Shown: positions 17,788 through 26,406 of the stretch, piece by piece
Numbering within the stretch: position 1 is the stretch's first letter
How the letters are laid out: each line of letters starts with the position of its first letter
NCBI RefSeq assembly: GCF_000379765.1
Contig: NZ_KB903447.1
Location: 1 to 64,000, forward strand
Source: Flexithrix dorotheae DSM 6795
Lineage (GTDB): Bacteria; Bacteroidota; Bacteroidia; Cytophagales; Flammeovirgaceae
Direction: 5' to 3'
DNA: 64,000 bases
The notes under the pieces: model-generated
What the model saw: only the letters and a program-made list of their open reading frames with translations
Databases searched by the model: none
Told to the model about the DNA's origin: nothing
Position numbers and translations under genes: made by a program

Positions 17788-20700
17788 TTAGAATTGAATG
17801 CTAAGACCTACAGTGAATGTCTTTAATAAAGGACCATTATTTCCTGGGTTCCTGGAACCTGAACCAAACTCAGGATCCCATCCCATCCAATCCGTCCAGG
17901 TAAACAGGTTTTTTCCACTGACATATAATTGCAAACCCTGTAATTTTACTTTTTCAATTACTGAAGATGCTAGGGAATAGCTTAAAGAAATATCCTGCAA
18001 CCTTACATAATTTCTACCCTGATAAAATCTGTATCCTAATGGATTTTTATAGTTAATTGCCGGATGAGTATTGATAGGATTTTCAGGAGTCCAGTAAGGA
18101 ACATCCAAAATATTAGCCTGATCATAAAAATTAGTTCCTGGATTTAAAGTAGAATTGGGACTGTAACCTCCTTGACGTATGGTTAATAAAGCCATTAAAG
18201 TAAAGCCTTTATAAGAAAAGGTATTGGTAAAACCAAGATTAAAATCCGGTTGGTTAGAATGTAGAACCGTTCTATCCTCTGGAGTAATTATCCCATCACC
18301 ATCCAAATCTTTAAATCTAATATGGCCAGGTTCTGCTCCAGGGATTGCAGAAACATCATCTCCTTCCTGATAAATCCCATCAAAAACATAGTCATAGTTT
18401 GAGCCTAATGGGTGACCTATAAACCAATTACTGGCAATATCATCATCTTCTACCCCGTCTCCATCGATATCTCTTCCAGTCAATTTAACAATTTTATTTC
18501 TATTGTGGCTAAAAGCAAAGTTTGAACTCCACATGAATTCACCAGCCTGTATATTTACTGTGTTCAAACTTATTTCAATTCCCTTATTTTCTGTTTCTCC
18601 AATATTCCTCAGGAAAGTTTCATATCCATTGGTATTGGGTATTGTTTGCCTTAATAGCAAGTCTGTTGTAATGCTTTTATAAATATCAATTGATCCGGTG
18701 ATTCTGTTAGTTAATATACCAAAATCAACACCAATATTAGTACTTGTTGTTGTTTCCCAACCCAGGTTTGGATTTGCCATTGAAGATGGATACAATCCTA
18801 CTGAAGTAGATCCTCCATCCCCAAATACATAATTTACCCTGTCTACATTGCTCAGGGAGGAATACCTACTTACTCCTCTATTTCCGTTTTTCCCCCAGGA
18901 TATTCTCAGTTTGAGATTATCGATAAAACCAGAGTTTGCTAAAAATTCCTCCTCGATCATATTCCAGCTCATACCAACTGCAGGAAAAGTTCCATATTTA
19001 TTCCCCGGACCAAAAGCAGAATATCCATCTTGCCTTAAACTAAAATCAATGATATACCTACCTTTATAACGATAACCCAATCTCCCCATAACTGAGGATT
19101 GCTGACTTTGCCCTGCGCCTGTATCAATATTAAAGTTTTCTCCAATTTCCAATGAGTTCCAACCTAATGCATCATTAAAAATATTGTTACTACTTAAATA
19201 AGAATTCTCATCTTTGAGCTCGTAAATCCCATATAAAAATGTAGCATTAATTTCATGGTCGGTTCCAATAAGTTTGGAATACTTTATAATATTTTCCAAG
19301 GTAAAGTTTTGTGCTTCATAATAATTTTTGCTACCACTTCCCAGGTTAAAAAATGCATCCCTGTCAAAGGATGGTCGATATTGGAAATCTGTATCATTCC
19401 TTTGTGTATAACCAGTATTTAGCCTGTAGAAAAGGCCTTCAACTGGGAGTTGGATATCTGTATATAGATTAACAAATAAAGTTTTTTGTTTCCTTTGATT
19501 ATCATTTTGGATTGATCCAAACAATGGGTTTCCTACAAGGCCAATATCCATAGGCTGTGGTCTTGGTACACCGTCTTCATAATATAAACTTGCATAAGGA
19601 CTTAAATAGGTTGTATGCTCTAGACTTGCTCTAAAACCAGAATTATCTCTAACACTATAGCCGGTATTCATCCCTATTTTAAGCCATTCAGTTACATTAG
19701 CATCAAGATTCAGCCTTCCTGAAATTCTGCTGAAATTATCTCCATAAACAGGCGATTTACTATTGGTATAAGACCCTGACATATAATAAGTGACCTTATC
19801 GGTTTTTCCCGAAATACTTAACTCGCCATTATACATTGGTGCATTTTGTCTAATAGCTTCAAAAGGTTCTATACTTTTCCCTGCTGCCATATTTTCCAAC
19901 TCAATGGGTTGAAATGGAACGGGTCCTCCATCAGCTATCTCAGCGTCTTTCCTGACCCGTAAGTATTGATTGGCATCAAGATAATCTGGAATATGTGCAT
20001 AATCAGACTTACCATAATAGGTATTTAAAGAAACTCTTGGCGCTCCCAATTTTCCTTTTTTTGTGGTCACTTCAATCACTCCATTGGCAGCTAGGGAGCC
20101 ATAAACAGCTGTGGAACTTGCATCTTTTAAAACGTGGATCGACTCAATATCTCCCGGGTTAATATCAGACAATCTTCCCCCAGTATAAATAATTCCATCT
20201 AAAACGATTAAAGGTTCATTGCTTGCTGAAATTGAATTTCTGCCTCTAATTTGAATTGAGGCATCTGAACCAGGCCGACCATTATCAGTTACAACAACTC
20301 CCGCCACTCTGCCTCTAAGACTTTGTACAGGGTTCACATTAGGTACTGTTCTGGTAGGTTCCAAATCCACACTAGCAATAGCACCGGTTAAATCTTTCTT
20401 TTTTGCCGTTCCATATCCGATCACAACAACTTCCTCGAGTTGCTCGAGATCTGGATCAAGCGCTATATTAATGATGGATTGATTATTAACAAAAATCTCT
20501 TTGGATTGGAAACCTATAAAACTAAAAACAAGAACATCTTCCCCATCAGGGACTTCCAATGCATAATTTCCATTGAAATCCGTAGTAGTACCGCTCTGTG
20601 TTCCTTTAATCAAAATACTGACCCCGGGTAAAGGTTCCCCATCCTCTGCTGATGTTACAGTTCCTGTCACCTTTTGTTGATTTTGGTCCAATATTATTTC

Positions 20701-21087
20701 TTCAATTGCCCTGTCAAAACTTCCATCTTTTCTTTTGACATATATCTTCGAATTTACTCTTTTGAAATGAAGGTTTGCTTCAACGGAAATCGTTCGTAAC
20801 ACTTCTGCCAAGGATATTTTTTTCGACTTTAAAGAAATTGATTGTTCAGTATTTAATCCTGTCTCAAAATAAGTGAAAGAAAACCCCGCCAGTGAGTTCA
20901 GAGAGGAAAATGCTTCCTTTACCTTTACATTTTTCCAATCTACTTTAACATATATTTCTTCAAGACTTTTATGTTGTCCGACACTTGTGTTCGCCAGTAA
21001 CATACCAGCTAGCAAACACTGTATAAAAAGCCCAATAACTACATATTTTGACATAATGATAATTTGCCTTTGTATTTTCCATTTCAT
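17788..21087 (-). CDS. SusC/RagA family TonB-dependent transporter with STN domain
   Basis: A 1099-residue outer-membrane transporter. In order: signal peptide (to ~residue 38; a second ATG at 21054 gives a shorter start), STN secretin/TonB N-terminal domain (~46-118), CarboxypepD_reg-like domain (~139-213), the EEVVVIGYG motif (218-226), plug domain, then a beta-barrel ending QFxx-type with F as the penultimate residue (GLSIQF). The STN domain predicts signalling to the FecR anti-sigma factor encoded just upstream, so glycan import also induces the cluster. A 109-base spacer with a hairpin separates it from fecR. SusD follows 12 bases later. Confidence 0.95.
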   Translation of the reverse strand: MKWKIQRQIIIMSKYVVIGLFIQCLLAGMLLANTSVGQHKSLEEIYVKVDWKNVKVKEAFSSLNSLAGFSFTYFETGLNTEQSISLKSKKISLAEVLRTISVEANLHFKRVNSKIYVKRKDGSFDRAIEEIILDQNQQKVTGTVTSAEDGEPLPGVSILIKGTQSGTTTDFNGNYALEVPDGEDVLVFSFIGFQSKEIFVNNQSIINIALDPDLEQLEEVVVIGYGTAKKKDLTGAIASVDLEPTRTVPNVNPVQSLRGRVAGVVVTDNGRPGSDASIQIRGRNSISASNEPLIVLDGIIYTGGRLSDINPGDIESIHVLKDASSTAVYGSLAANGVIEVTTKKGKLGAPRVSLNTYYGKSDYAHIPDYLDANQYLRVRKDAEIADGGPVPFQPIELENMAAGKSIEPFEAIRQNAPMYNGELSISGKTDKVTYYMSGSYTNSKSPVYGDNFSRISGRLNLDANVTEWLKIGMNTGYSVRDNSGFRASLEHTTYLSPYASLYYEDGVPRPQPMDIGLVGNPLFGSIQNDNQRKQKTLFVNLYTDIQLPVEGLFYRLNTGYTQRNDTDFQYRPSFDRDAFFNLGSGSKNYYEAQNFTLENIIKYSKLIGTDHEINATFLYGIYELKDENSYLSSNNIFNDALGWNSLEIGENFNIDTGAGQSQQSSVMGRLGYRYKGRYIIDFSLRQDGYSAFGPGNKYGTFPAVGMSWNMIEEEFLANSGFIDNLKLRISWGKNGNRGVSRYSSLSNVDRVNYVFGDGGSTSVGLYPSSMANPNLGWETTTSTNIGVDFGILTNRITGSIDIYKSITTDLLLRQTIPNTNGYETFLRNIGETENKGIEISLNTVNIQAGEFMWSSNFAFSHNRNKIVKLTGRDIDGDGVEDDDIASNWFIGHPLGSNYDYVFDGIYQEGDDVSAIPGAEPGHIRFKDLDGDGIITPEDRTVLHSNQPDFNLGFTNTFSYKGFTLMALLTIRQGGYSPNSTLNPGTNFYDQANILDVPYWTPENPINTHPAINYKNPLGYRFYQGRNYVRLQDISLSYSLASSVIEKVKLQGLQLYVSGKNLFTWTDWMGWDPEFGSGSRNPGNNGPLLKTFTVGLSIQF

Positions 21088-21131
21088 ATTTTTATGATGG
21101 TTTAGGTATAAAAAATATTTAAACTAAGACT

Positions 21132-21178
21132 CCTAGAACACAAGGATTAAGTTTGCCGACTGAGACCTTTGTTCTAGG
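21132..21178. promoter_or_regulatory. Stem-loop between fecR-like and susC-like genes
   Basis: CCTAGAACA (21132-21140) pairs with TGTTCTAGG (21170-21178), and the inner AAGG/CCTT bases extend the stem with a bulge. On the plus strand it is followed by T8. On the minus strand, the direction of the operon, it has no U-run after it. It may attenuate or stabilise the transcript between the regulator genes and the high-expression SusCD genes. As a plus-strand terminator it could also block antisense transcription into fecR. Confidence 0.5.
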
Positions 21179-21196
21179 TTTTTTTTATTAAGATGT

Positions 21197-22225
21197 TCAA
21201 TTTTCCATAGGCATTTGCTTTTCACGTACTTTTAAAAAAATATTTTTTCCTTTTATTTCATAGTCAAAGTTTCCAATAAAACTCAATCCTTCCAATACCC
21301 TGTCCAATGGAGCATTATCATAAGTCTGATTAAACCCTTTTTCTATGATATCCCCAGATATCTCAATTTTCACCCCGTACCATATTTCCAGCTCATTTTT
21401 AATCGTATTAAAATCATTCCCGCTGAGCTTAAGAATACCATCTTTCCAACCAATTACCTCTTCCTCATCAAAGGGTGTTTTAGCTATCGAATTTCCCCTT
21501 ACTGTTGCAAGTTGCCCGGGAAGTAATATGACCTCTGATCCTTCATTTTGCACATTTACCTTTCCTGTAAGAACAGCTATATCTACATTGTTATCACTTT
21601 CCTTTTTTATATTAAAAGAGGTGCCTAACACCTTTGTCTCCACATTTCCACTATAAACTATAAAAGGCTTTTCCATCTTGGCTACTTCGAAGAAAGCTTC
21701 CCCTTCCAGATGTACATGACGTACTTGACTATCCTTAAAGCTTTTGGGATAGGTAATTGCAGCATTACTATTCAGTTTGATCTTTGATCCATCTGATAAA
21801 GTTAAGGATAACTTCTGTCCTGAAAGGGTGTGCTTGGTCACCCATTCTTCTTCTCTTAATATTTTTGATTCGGAGGTTTTGAACATTTCGAAATAAAACA
21901 AAGATCCCAAAAGCATAAGGACAGAAGCTGCTGCAGATAAATACCAGAATCGAAATTTGGATATTCTTACCTTCTTATTTAGGTTAGTTTTCTCTCTTTC
22001 TTCCGATAGGGAATTCTGCACCTCTTGTTTTAACAATATGTAGTCTTTAAACAATGGACGAGTATAAGTACTCCTGGTTTTCTTGTCTTTGGAATATTCG
22101 AGTATATCCTTGACCATTTCTTCATTTGTCCCTTTCTTTTTTCGCCATTCATCCAACACAATGATTTCTTCCTTACTAAGGGTACCTAGGATGCTTTTGG
22201 CAATTATTATATCTATTTCTTCCAT
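21197..22225 (-). CDS. FecR family anti-sigma factor
   Basis: A 342-residue inner-membrane protein. The N-terminal ~85 cytoplasmic residues should bind the sigma factor. One membrane helix (WYLSAAASVLMLLGSLFYF) follows at about 94-112. The periplasmic FecR domain shows TLSDGSKIKLNSNAAITYPKSF and VHLEGEAFFEVAKMEKPFIV. The C-terminal DUF4974 domain ends PLDRVLEGLSFIGNFDYEIKG. It holds the ECF sigma factor inactive until the STN domain of the SusC protein reports substrate. It lies 47 bases after the sigma gene and 109 bases before susC. Confidence 0.95.
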   Translation of the reverse strand: MEEIDIIIAKSILGTLSKEEIIVLDEWRKKKGTNEEMVKDILEYSKDKKTRSTYTRPLFKDYILLKQEVQNSLSEEREKTNLNKKVRISKFRFWYLSAAASVLMLLGSLFYFEMFKTSESKILREEEWVTKHTLSGQKLSLTLSDGSKIKLNSNAAITYPKSFKDSQVRHVHLEGEAFFEVAKMEKPFIVYSGNVETKVLGTSFNIKKESDNNVDIAVLTGKVNVQNEGSEVILLPGQLATVRGNSIAKTPFDEEEVIGWKDGILKLSGNDFNTIKNELEIWYGVKIEISGDIIEKGFNQTYDNAPLDRVLEGLSFIGNFDYEIKGKNIFLKVREKQMPMEN

Positions 22226-22272
22226 ATTTTCTTTATAGTATGCTCTTATTTTACTTTGAAGCTATTGGAGAT

Positions 22273-22869
22273 TTATTCCAAAAAGAGCTCGATAGATTGA
22301 AAAAGTATCATTATGATGATCAAAGCTTCCCTCCGACTATTCCTATCATCATTATCATTATTGTATTTTTGTAAAGTTATCCTTAGCCTTTTAACTGCCT
22401 TTGCCACTTGGTTTTCTACTGTTTTTACTGATATATTCATGATTTCTGCCACCTGCTTTTGCCTCATACCCTGTTGCTTGACAAGATTAAAGACCACTTT
22501 ACAGCTATGGGGGAGTTCTTCTATAGCCCTATCCAATACCTGGACTTTTTCTTTACTCAATAAGATTTGTTCTGGATCGAAATTTTCTATTAAAAAATCG
22601 AATGAAACAGCCTGGTCTGTTTTTATATCATTTTGGCCAGTCTTCGATTTTAAGTAATCTAAGCAACGATTCTTAGTACTGATATAAAGATAAGATTCAA
22701 GGTTCCTGATATCCTCCAAGCCTCCTTTCCTTTCCCATAATACATAAAAAGTATCAGAGACCACCTCTTGTGCAATCTCAAGGTTTTTCACATAGCTTTT
22801 AGCAAATTGGGTCAGGGCGTCATCATATTTTTTTACCAGTCCAACAAAAGTCTCAGTCTTACTTTCCAT
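22273..22869 (-). CDS. FecI-type ECF RNA polymerase sigma factor
   Basis: A 198-residue sigma-70 family protein. Region 2 is marked by YVKNLEIAQEVVSDTFYVLWERK and ESYLYISTKNRCLDYLKSK. Region 4 is RAIEELPHSCKVVFNLVK, then QKQVAEIMNISVKTVENQVAKAVKRL. A short hydrophobic tail (ALIIIMILFQSIELF) ends it, as in many Bacteroidota RNA polymerase sigma-70 factors of the Bacteroides expansion family. It should transcribe the SusCD cluster and probably itself. It is the first gene of the minus-strand operon. Confidence 0.94.
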   Translation of the reverse strand: MESKTETFVGLVKKYDDALTQFAKSYVKNLEIAQEVVSDTFYVLWERKGGLEDIRNLESYLYISTKNRCLDYLKSKTGQNDIKTDQAVSFDFLIENFDPEQILLSKEKVQVLDRAIEELPHSCKVVFNLVKQQGMRQKQVAEIMNISVKTVENQVAKAVKRLRITLQKYNNDNDDRNSRREALIIIMILFQSIELFLE

Positions 22870-22904
22870 TAATATTTCATTTTCATAATCACCTACTTCT
22901 ATCT

Positions 22905-22935
22905 AAAAGACGAGGTTATAAAAAAAATCCCCTAC
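22905..22935 (-). promoter_or_regulatory. Candidate ECF-sigma promoter upstream of the sigma gene
   Basis: Read on the minus strand, GTAGGGGA (bases 22935-22928) is followed after 15 bases by CGTCTTTT (22912-22905), 36 bases before the sigma-factor ATG. A G-rich -35 box and a CGTC-containing -10 box are the general form of ECF promoters, so autoregulation is plausible. No second copy was found to confirm the motif. Confidence 0.35.
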
Positions 22936-23376
22936 AGGAAAATAAATTTTTTGCGATTCTTCAATCTATTTTTATTCATAGGAAGTTAGACCTACCAGTT
23001 TTTTTTAACTAAATCTCTATTTTATTGGATATACCGGAGGATGCTGCCCCCCAGTTCCGGTTCAACTTTGGAAGTTGGATATAGACTAGGAGGCTATAAG
23101 TTAGTGCCATTCCGGCAGTTGTTCCCTCCTTTGGGAAAAACATTCCGGAGCATTTGTGTTCTTTTTCTCTTTTGGTGATCAAAGAATTTGAACAAACAAA
23201 AAGGGTATAAAAAACTATATATTCCTTCCTTTGACCGAGAATTTTTATCCAAAAAAGTCCTATTGTAGTAAGTTGTTTTGAAATAAAAAATTAGATAACC
23301 AAAATTAACTAAGTACCACCATAGAGACCCTTTCCGGAAAAGAGGTCCATCGTTTAGTGAAACAGTAATTTCAATG
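22936..23376. other. Intergenic region, no gene
   Basis: No ORF with recognisable content. The stretch holds short CCGG-containing inverted segments (ACCGG at 23033 and CCGGT at 23057; ATTCCGG at 23110 and 23151) but nothing I can assign. It separates the sigma operon from the terminator of the acetyltransferase gene. Confidence 0.3.
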
Positions 23377-23377
23377 T

Positions 23378-23407
23378 AAAAAAAGGGAGAGCTATTATAG
23401 TTCTCCC
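23378..23407 (-). terminator. Rho-independent terminator of the acetyltransferase transcript
   Basis: On the minus strand GGGAGA (23407-23402) pairs with TCTCCC (23390-23385), with an 11-base loop, followed directly by seven T (23384-23378). It is about 110 bases after the acetyltransferase stop at 23517 and correctly oriented for it. Confidence 0.75.
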
Positions 23408-23516
23408 GAAAAGGCCTTTTTGTGGAGTAAAACCCTAGTTTAAATTTTCTGGATTAATCCAAATTATATGGTTTGGATACCTTGATACAGTTTATTGTAA
23501 TGTTTCTGTAAATCCA

Positions 23517-24113
23517 TTAGTGATTACTTAGGGTTCGGATTACTTTACAAGGATTTCCAACGGCTACAGAGTTCGCTGGAATTGATTTTGTAACAACACT
23601 TCCTGCTCCAATAATAGAATTTTCACCTATATTAACTCCAGGTAATATTATTACACCACCACCAATCCAGACATTATCTTCAATTTTTATAGGTTGTGCA
23701 AATGTTCTAAAAAAAGGTAGTCCAGATTTAGCCTCCCAATTTGCAACAAGTCTTTCATTTACATCAGTTGAATGCGTTGCTGTATAAATCTGAACATTTG
23801 AAGCTATTAGAACATTATTACCTATCTCTATCTTATTGCAATCAACAAACGTACAATTGATATTTATAATAACATTATTACCAACTGAAATATGTCGTCC
23901 ATAATCACAATAAAATGGAGTATCAATATTTACATTGTCCCCAATATTCCCAAATAATTCAGTTAATATTTCAAGACGTTGTTCTGAATCAGTACTTTTG
24001 AGTAAATTATAATCTTTGGTTAATCTTCTTGCGTTATGTATTATTTTTTGGATTTCTTTATCAGATGTGTTGAAAATTTCTCCATCTAAACATTTTTGTA
24101 ATTCAGTCTTCAT
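23517..24113 (-). CDS. Sugar O-acetyltransferase (maltose/galactoside acetyltransferase family)
   Basis: A 198-residue left-handed beta-helix (hexapeptide) enzyme. The N-terminal Mac domain appears as CLDGEIFNTSDKEIQKIIHNARRL. The hexapeptide repeats run from FYCDYGRHISVGNNVIIN to WIGGGVIILPGVNIGENSIIGAGSVVTKSIP. The likely catalytic histidine is H114 in YTATHSTD. It transfers acetyl from acetyl-CoA to a sugar hydroxyl in the cytoplasm; the natural sugar is unknown. It is 64 bases downstream of a Crp-like regulator gene on the same strand, so the pair may be co-transcribed, and it has its own terminator. Confidence 0.92.
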   Translation of the reverse strand: MKTELQKCLDGEIFNTSDKEIQKIIHNARRLTKDYNLLKSTDSEQRLEILTELFGNIGDNVNIDTPFYCDYGRHISVGNNVIININCTFVDCNKIEIGNNVLIASNVQIYTATHSTDVNERLVANWEAKSGLPFFRTFAQPIKIEDNVWIGGGVIILPGVNIGENSIIGAGSVVTKSIPANSVAVGNPCKVIRTLSNH

Positions 24114-24177
24114 AATTAAAATTCTTTGTGCAAAGATAAAATGGTTAATTCAGTATTTTTTTCATCTATCTTAAAAA

Positions 24178-24762
24178 TTAACCTTCAGCTCGAATTGCAC
24201 TAAGATATTGCTGTGTCATACCCAGGTAAGAAGCTATGTAACCAAGATTAATGCGATTTATCAAATCAGGATTTTCGCTTACAAACTTTTCATATCGTTG
24301 TTTTGATGTTAATGTCAAACGATCAATTCTTAAGTTCTGCATTTTTAATAATACCTCTTGATGAATTGTGCGAGACCAGTTTGCAATATCAATGTCTGTT
24401 TTATATAATTCATTTAAAGAATCAATAGGCATAGAAAATATTATTGAATCTTCTAATAGTTCTACAAAATCTAATCCTGCTTTTCTATGATAAAGAGAAC
24501 TGGATGAAAATGTTATATCTCCTTCCTTACTAAACCAATTTGTGACTTCCTTTCCATCGACTAAGAAAAAAGTTCTTGCACATCCTTTTTCTATAAAATA
24601 TACTGAATTATCTTTTGTATTTGCTTTAGTTAACAGGTGATGTTTTGGTAAATAATTTTCTGTCAACAAGCTTGATAATGGTTGAATTGATGCATCGGAT
24701 ACCGGATAATATTTTTGAATTCCTTGAATGATATTTTTGATTTTACTTAAATCCATAGACAA
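24178..24762 (-). CDS. Crp/Fnr family transcriptional regulator
   Basis: A 194-residue protein with an N-terminal cyclic-nucleotide-binding-type beta-roll (YFIEKGCARTFFLVDGKEVTNW). A C-terminal helical DNA-binding segment follows (QRYEKFVSENPDLINRINLG, then YIASYLGMTQQYLSAIRAE). This is the short Bacteroidota Crp type often annotated as cyclic nucleotide-binding. The usual cAMP-binding arginine motif is not obvious, so ligand binding is uncertain. It is upstream of the acetyltransferase gene and probably regulates it or itself. Confidence 0.88.
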   Translation of the reverse strand: MSMDLSKIKNIIQGIQKYYPVSDASIQPLSSLLTENYLPKHHLLTKANTKDNSVYFIEKGCARTFFLVDGKEVTNWFSKEGDITFSSSSLYHRKAGLDFVELLEDSIIFSMPIDSLNELYKTDIDIANWSRTIHQEVLLKMQNLRIDRLTLTSKQRYEKFVSENPDLINRINLGYIASYLGMTQQYLSAIRAEG

Positions 24763-24959
24763 AAATATCTAAGGATTCTGGTTCAATCAAATTGGCTAGT
24801 GACAATACAGCCTTAGGGTTTTAGATATTAAATAAATCATATGGAAAATTTATTGATCTACTAAATGCCATTTTTCCAGGCGGACTAATGGATCAAAACA
24901 GATATAATTACACAAGCAATTCATTTGTTGGTTCGAACGGTGCATGTCAAACTTCCCAT

Positions 24960-25943
24960 TTAGGCCACCATTTTCTGTGATTCTAATGAGTCCAACACTC
25001 TCCACCATTTTGCACTTTTCTTAGTTGTTCTTAATTGCAAGATGGCCTGTGCCCCTTTTTTTGACCATCTTTGTCCTGATAATTTCATTCTTTTTTGAAT
25101 GACTTCTTTGTGTGCTGATTCTATAGCCCCACTACCTATTATTAGCTTTTTTTCTCTATAAAAACCATAATACATACGTTCCTGATTTCTTTGGTAATAT
25201 TCTTTTAGCTTCAATAATAATGGTAAATGTTCTGGTTTGACTCTGGATTCCAGCAATTCAAAGTGTCGAATCAATGCACCAACCCGATCAGTCAACAGGT
25301 AATTCTTGACTCCATCTATCCAGGATTTTCTTTTTATTTCGTCCGGAAATGCTTCTCTGGCAAATCCATGAGCATATTCCATGGCATGATAGAAATCCAG
25401 TATTTGGATAGCTTTAGGATAACACTTGTTTACCCAATTCCATATCCAGGGAGCTCCATCTCCAATGAATATTGGGCATTTAACCGAGGGAATTAAACAT
25501 TCAAAGCCCTTTAGAAAGGTTGACGCATCACCTAAATGACCAAAATATTCGGAATGTTTAATTCCTACTGGTTCTTCTCGAAAGGGTAGTTGAAAAATCC
25601 TCCCCAGTTTTATTTCCTTCCACTTTTCTTCCCTGGTAAAAACCATTGAACCATCCATTTCTACATAGGTCAACACTTCCTGACTATTCCTCAGACCACT
25701 GGGAAGAGCCATATTCTGTTCTATTTTTTCATCTTGTTTAGCCTGTAATAGCGCTCCAATTTTTTCACTGACCCGCTCTATTTGTTTGGCACAAACCTTT
25801 ACACTCAACAACTTTTCCAATAAAGCACTGGCTTCTTCAAATACATGATCGCTGCCTAAATAACAGATGATTTCTTGTAAATAACTACTCATCCGAAAGC
25901 CTTGAGGACTGCTTGCAAGGCAATGATTTTTATCCACTATCAA
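24960..25943 (-). CDS. ISKra4 family transposase, catalytic part (orfB)
   Basis: A 327-residue DDE-type transposase. The presumed triad is D97 (YVEMDGSMV), D162 (IFIGDGAPWIWN) and E275 (GSGAIESAHKEVIQKRMK). Other family signatures are ILDFYHAMEYAHG and GQRWSKKGAQAILQLRT. The listed start is a TTG. More likely the protein is made as a fusion with the small ORF upstream by a -1 frameshift on the A9 run just before that ORF's stop (see the entry for 25961-26149). The frame is open back to that run, as residues KIKSSFGK precede the TTG. Confidence 0.88.
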   Translation of the reverse strand: MIVDKNHCLASSPQGFRMSSYLQEIICYLGSDHVFEEASALLEKLLSVKVCAKQIERVSEKIGALLQAKQDEKIEQNMALPSGLRNSQEVLTYVEMDGSMVFTREEKWKEIKLGRIFQLPFREEPVGIKHSEYFGHLGDASTFLKGFECLIPSVKCPIFIGDGAPWIWNWVNKCYPKAIQILDFYHAMEYAHGFAREAFPDEIKRKSWIDGVKNYLLTDRVGALIRHFELLESRVKPEHLPLLLKLKEYYQRNQERMYYGFYREKKLIIGSGAIESAHKEVIQKRMKLSGQRWSKKGAQAILQLRTTKKSAKWWRVLDSLESQKMVA

Positions 25944-25960
25944 CTTGCCAAAACTTGACT

Positions 25961-26149
25961 TTATTTTTTTTTCTTGTTCTTTTTATAGGACTCATCCCCA
26001 AGACTATTTTGTAATACTTCCCGACCCAATTTTGCCCATACCTCAACAAACGACTTCTCATATTCATACCCACTAGTTTGGCCTTGTTGAGAGGCTTGCC
26101 ATAATTTAATTTCTGCCTGTATTTTAGCGGTTAATTCTTCAGTGGTCAT
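25961..26149 (-). CDS. ISKra4 transposase N-terminal ORF (orfA), frameshift partner
   Basis: A 62-residue ORF starting MTTEELTAKIQAEIKLWQAS and ending KKNKKKK at a run of nine A (minus strand; T9 at 25964-25972 on the plus strand) followed by TAA. Slipping back one base on this run continues into the orfB frame without a stop, so a programmed -1 frameshift would give a full transposase of about 395 residues. On its own, orfA may act as a regulator of transposition, as in other two-frame IS elements. A sequencing or real indel in the A9 run is the alternative. Confidence 0.75.
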   Translation of the reverse strand: MTTEELTAKIQAEIKLWQASQQGQTSGYEYEKSFVEVWAKLGREVLQNSLGDESYKKNKKKK

Positions 26150-26406
26150 CGGATATCTAGTTTTGGTTTTAGTACTTTTTCAAGATAATCCTTTTTTTGC
26201 AATTTTTCAATAAATCTTTAAGGCTGGGAAGTTTGACGTGCACCCGGTTCGAATCATCATTTAAGCATATTACAACTCAAATAATTACTGCAGATAATCA
26301 AGTAGTTATGCTAGCACAACTCTAGTATGTTTTAAATTGATACTGCACTATTTTTCATGTTTTTGGGCCAGACCTCCTAAATATTTTCATCAAAAAAATA
26401 ACCTGT

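Larger units (their letters stand above)
24938..26245 (-). mobile_element. Complete ISKra4-like insertion sequence (about 1.3 kb)
   Basis: The element has terminal inverted repeats: GGTGCATGTCAAACTTCCCA at 24939-24958 and, on the other strand, GGTGCACGTCAAACTTCCCA at 26244-26225 (19 of 20 identical). Each is flanked by one further base of the element. An 8-bp direct repeat, GGTTCGAA, lies outside both ends (24930-24937 and 26246-26253) and fits a target-site duplication. Inside are two overlapping-frame ORFs on the minus strand that together make the transposase. Both ends and the catalytic residues are intact, so the copy may be active and recently inserted. Confidence 0.85.

Noticed and set aside
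24930-26253. GGTTCGAA followed by TC looks like the T-loop of a tRNA at both ends of the insertion sequence.
   Set aside because: No acceptor stem, anticodon arm or CCA-side pairing is present around either copy. The two copies are explained as the IS target duplication.
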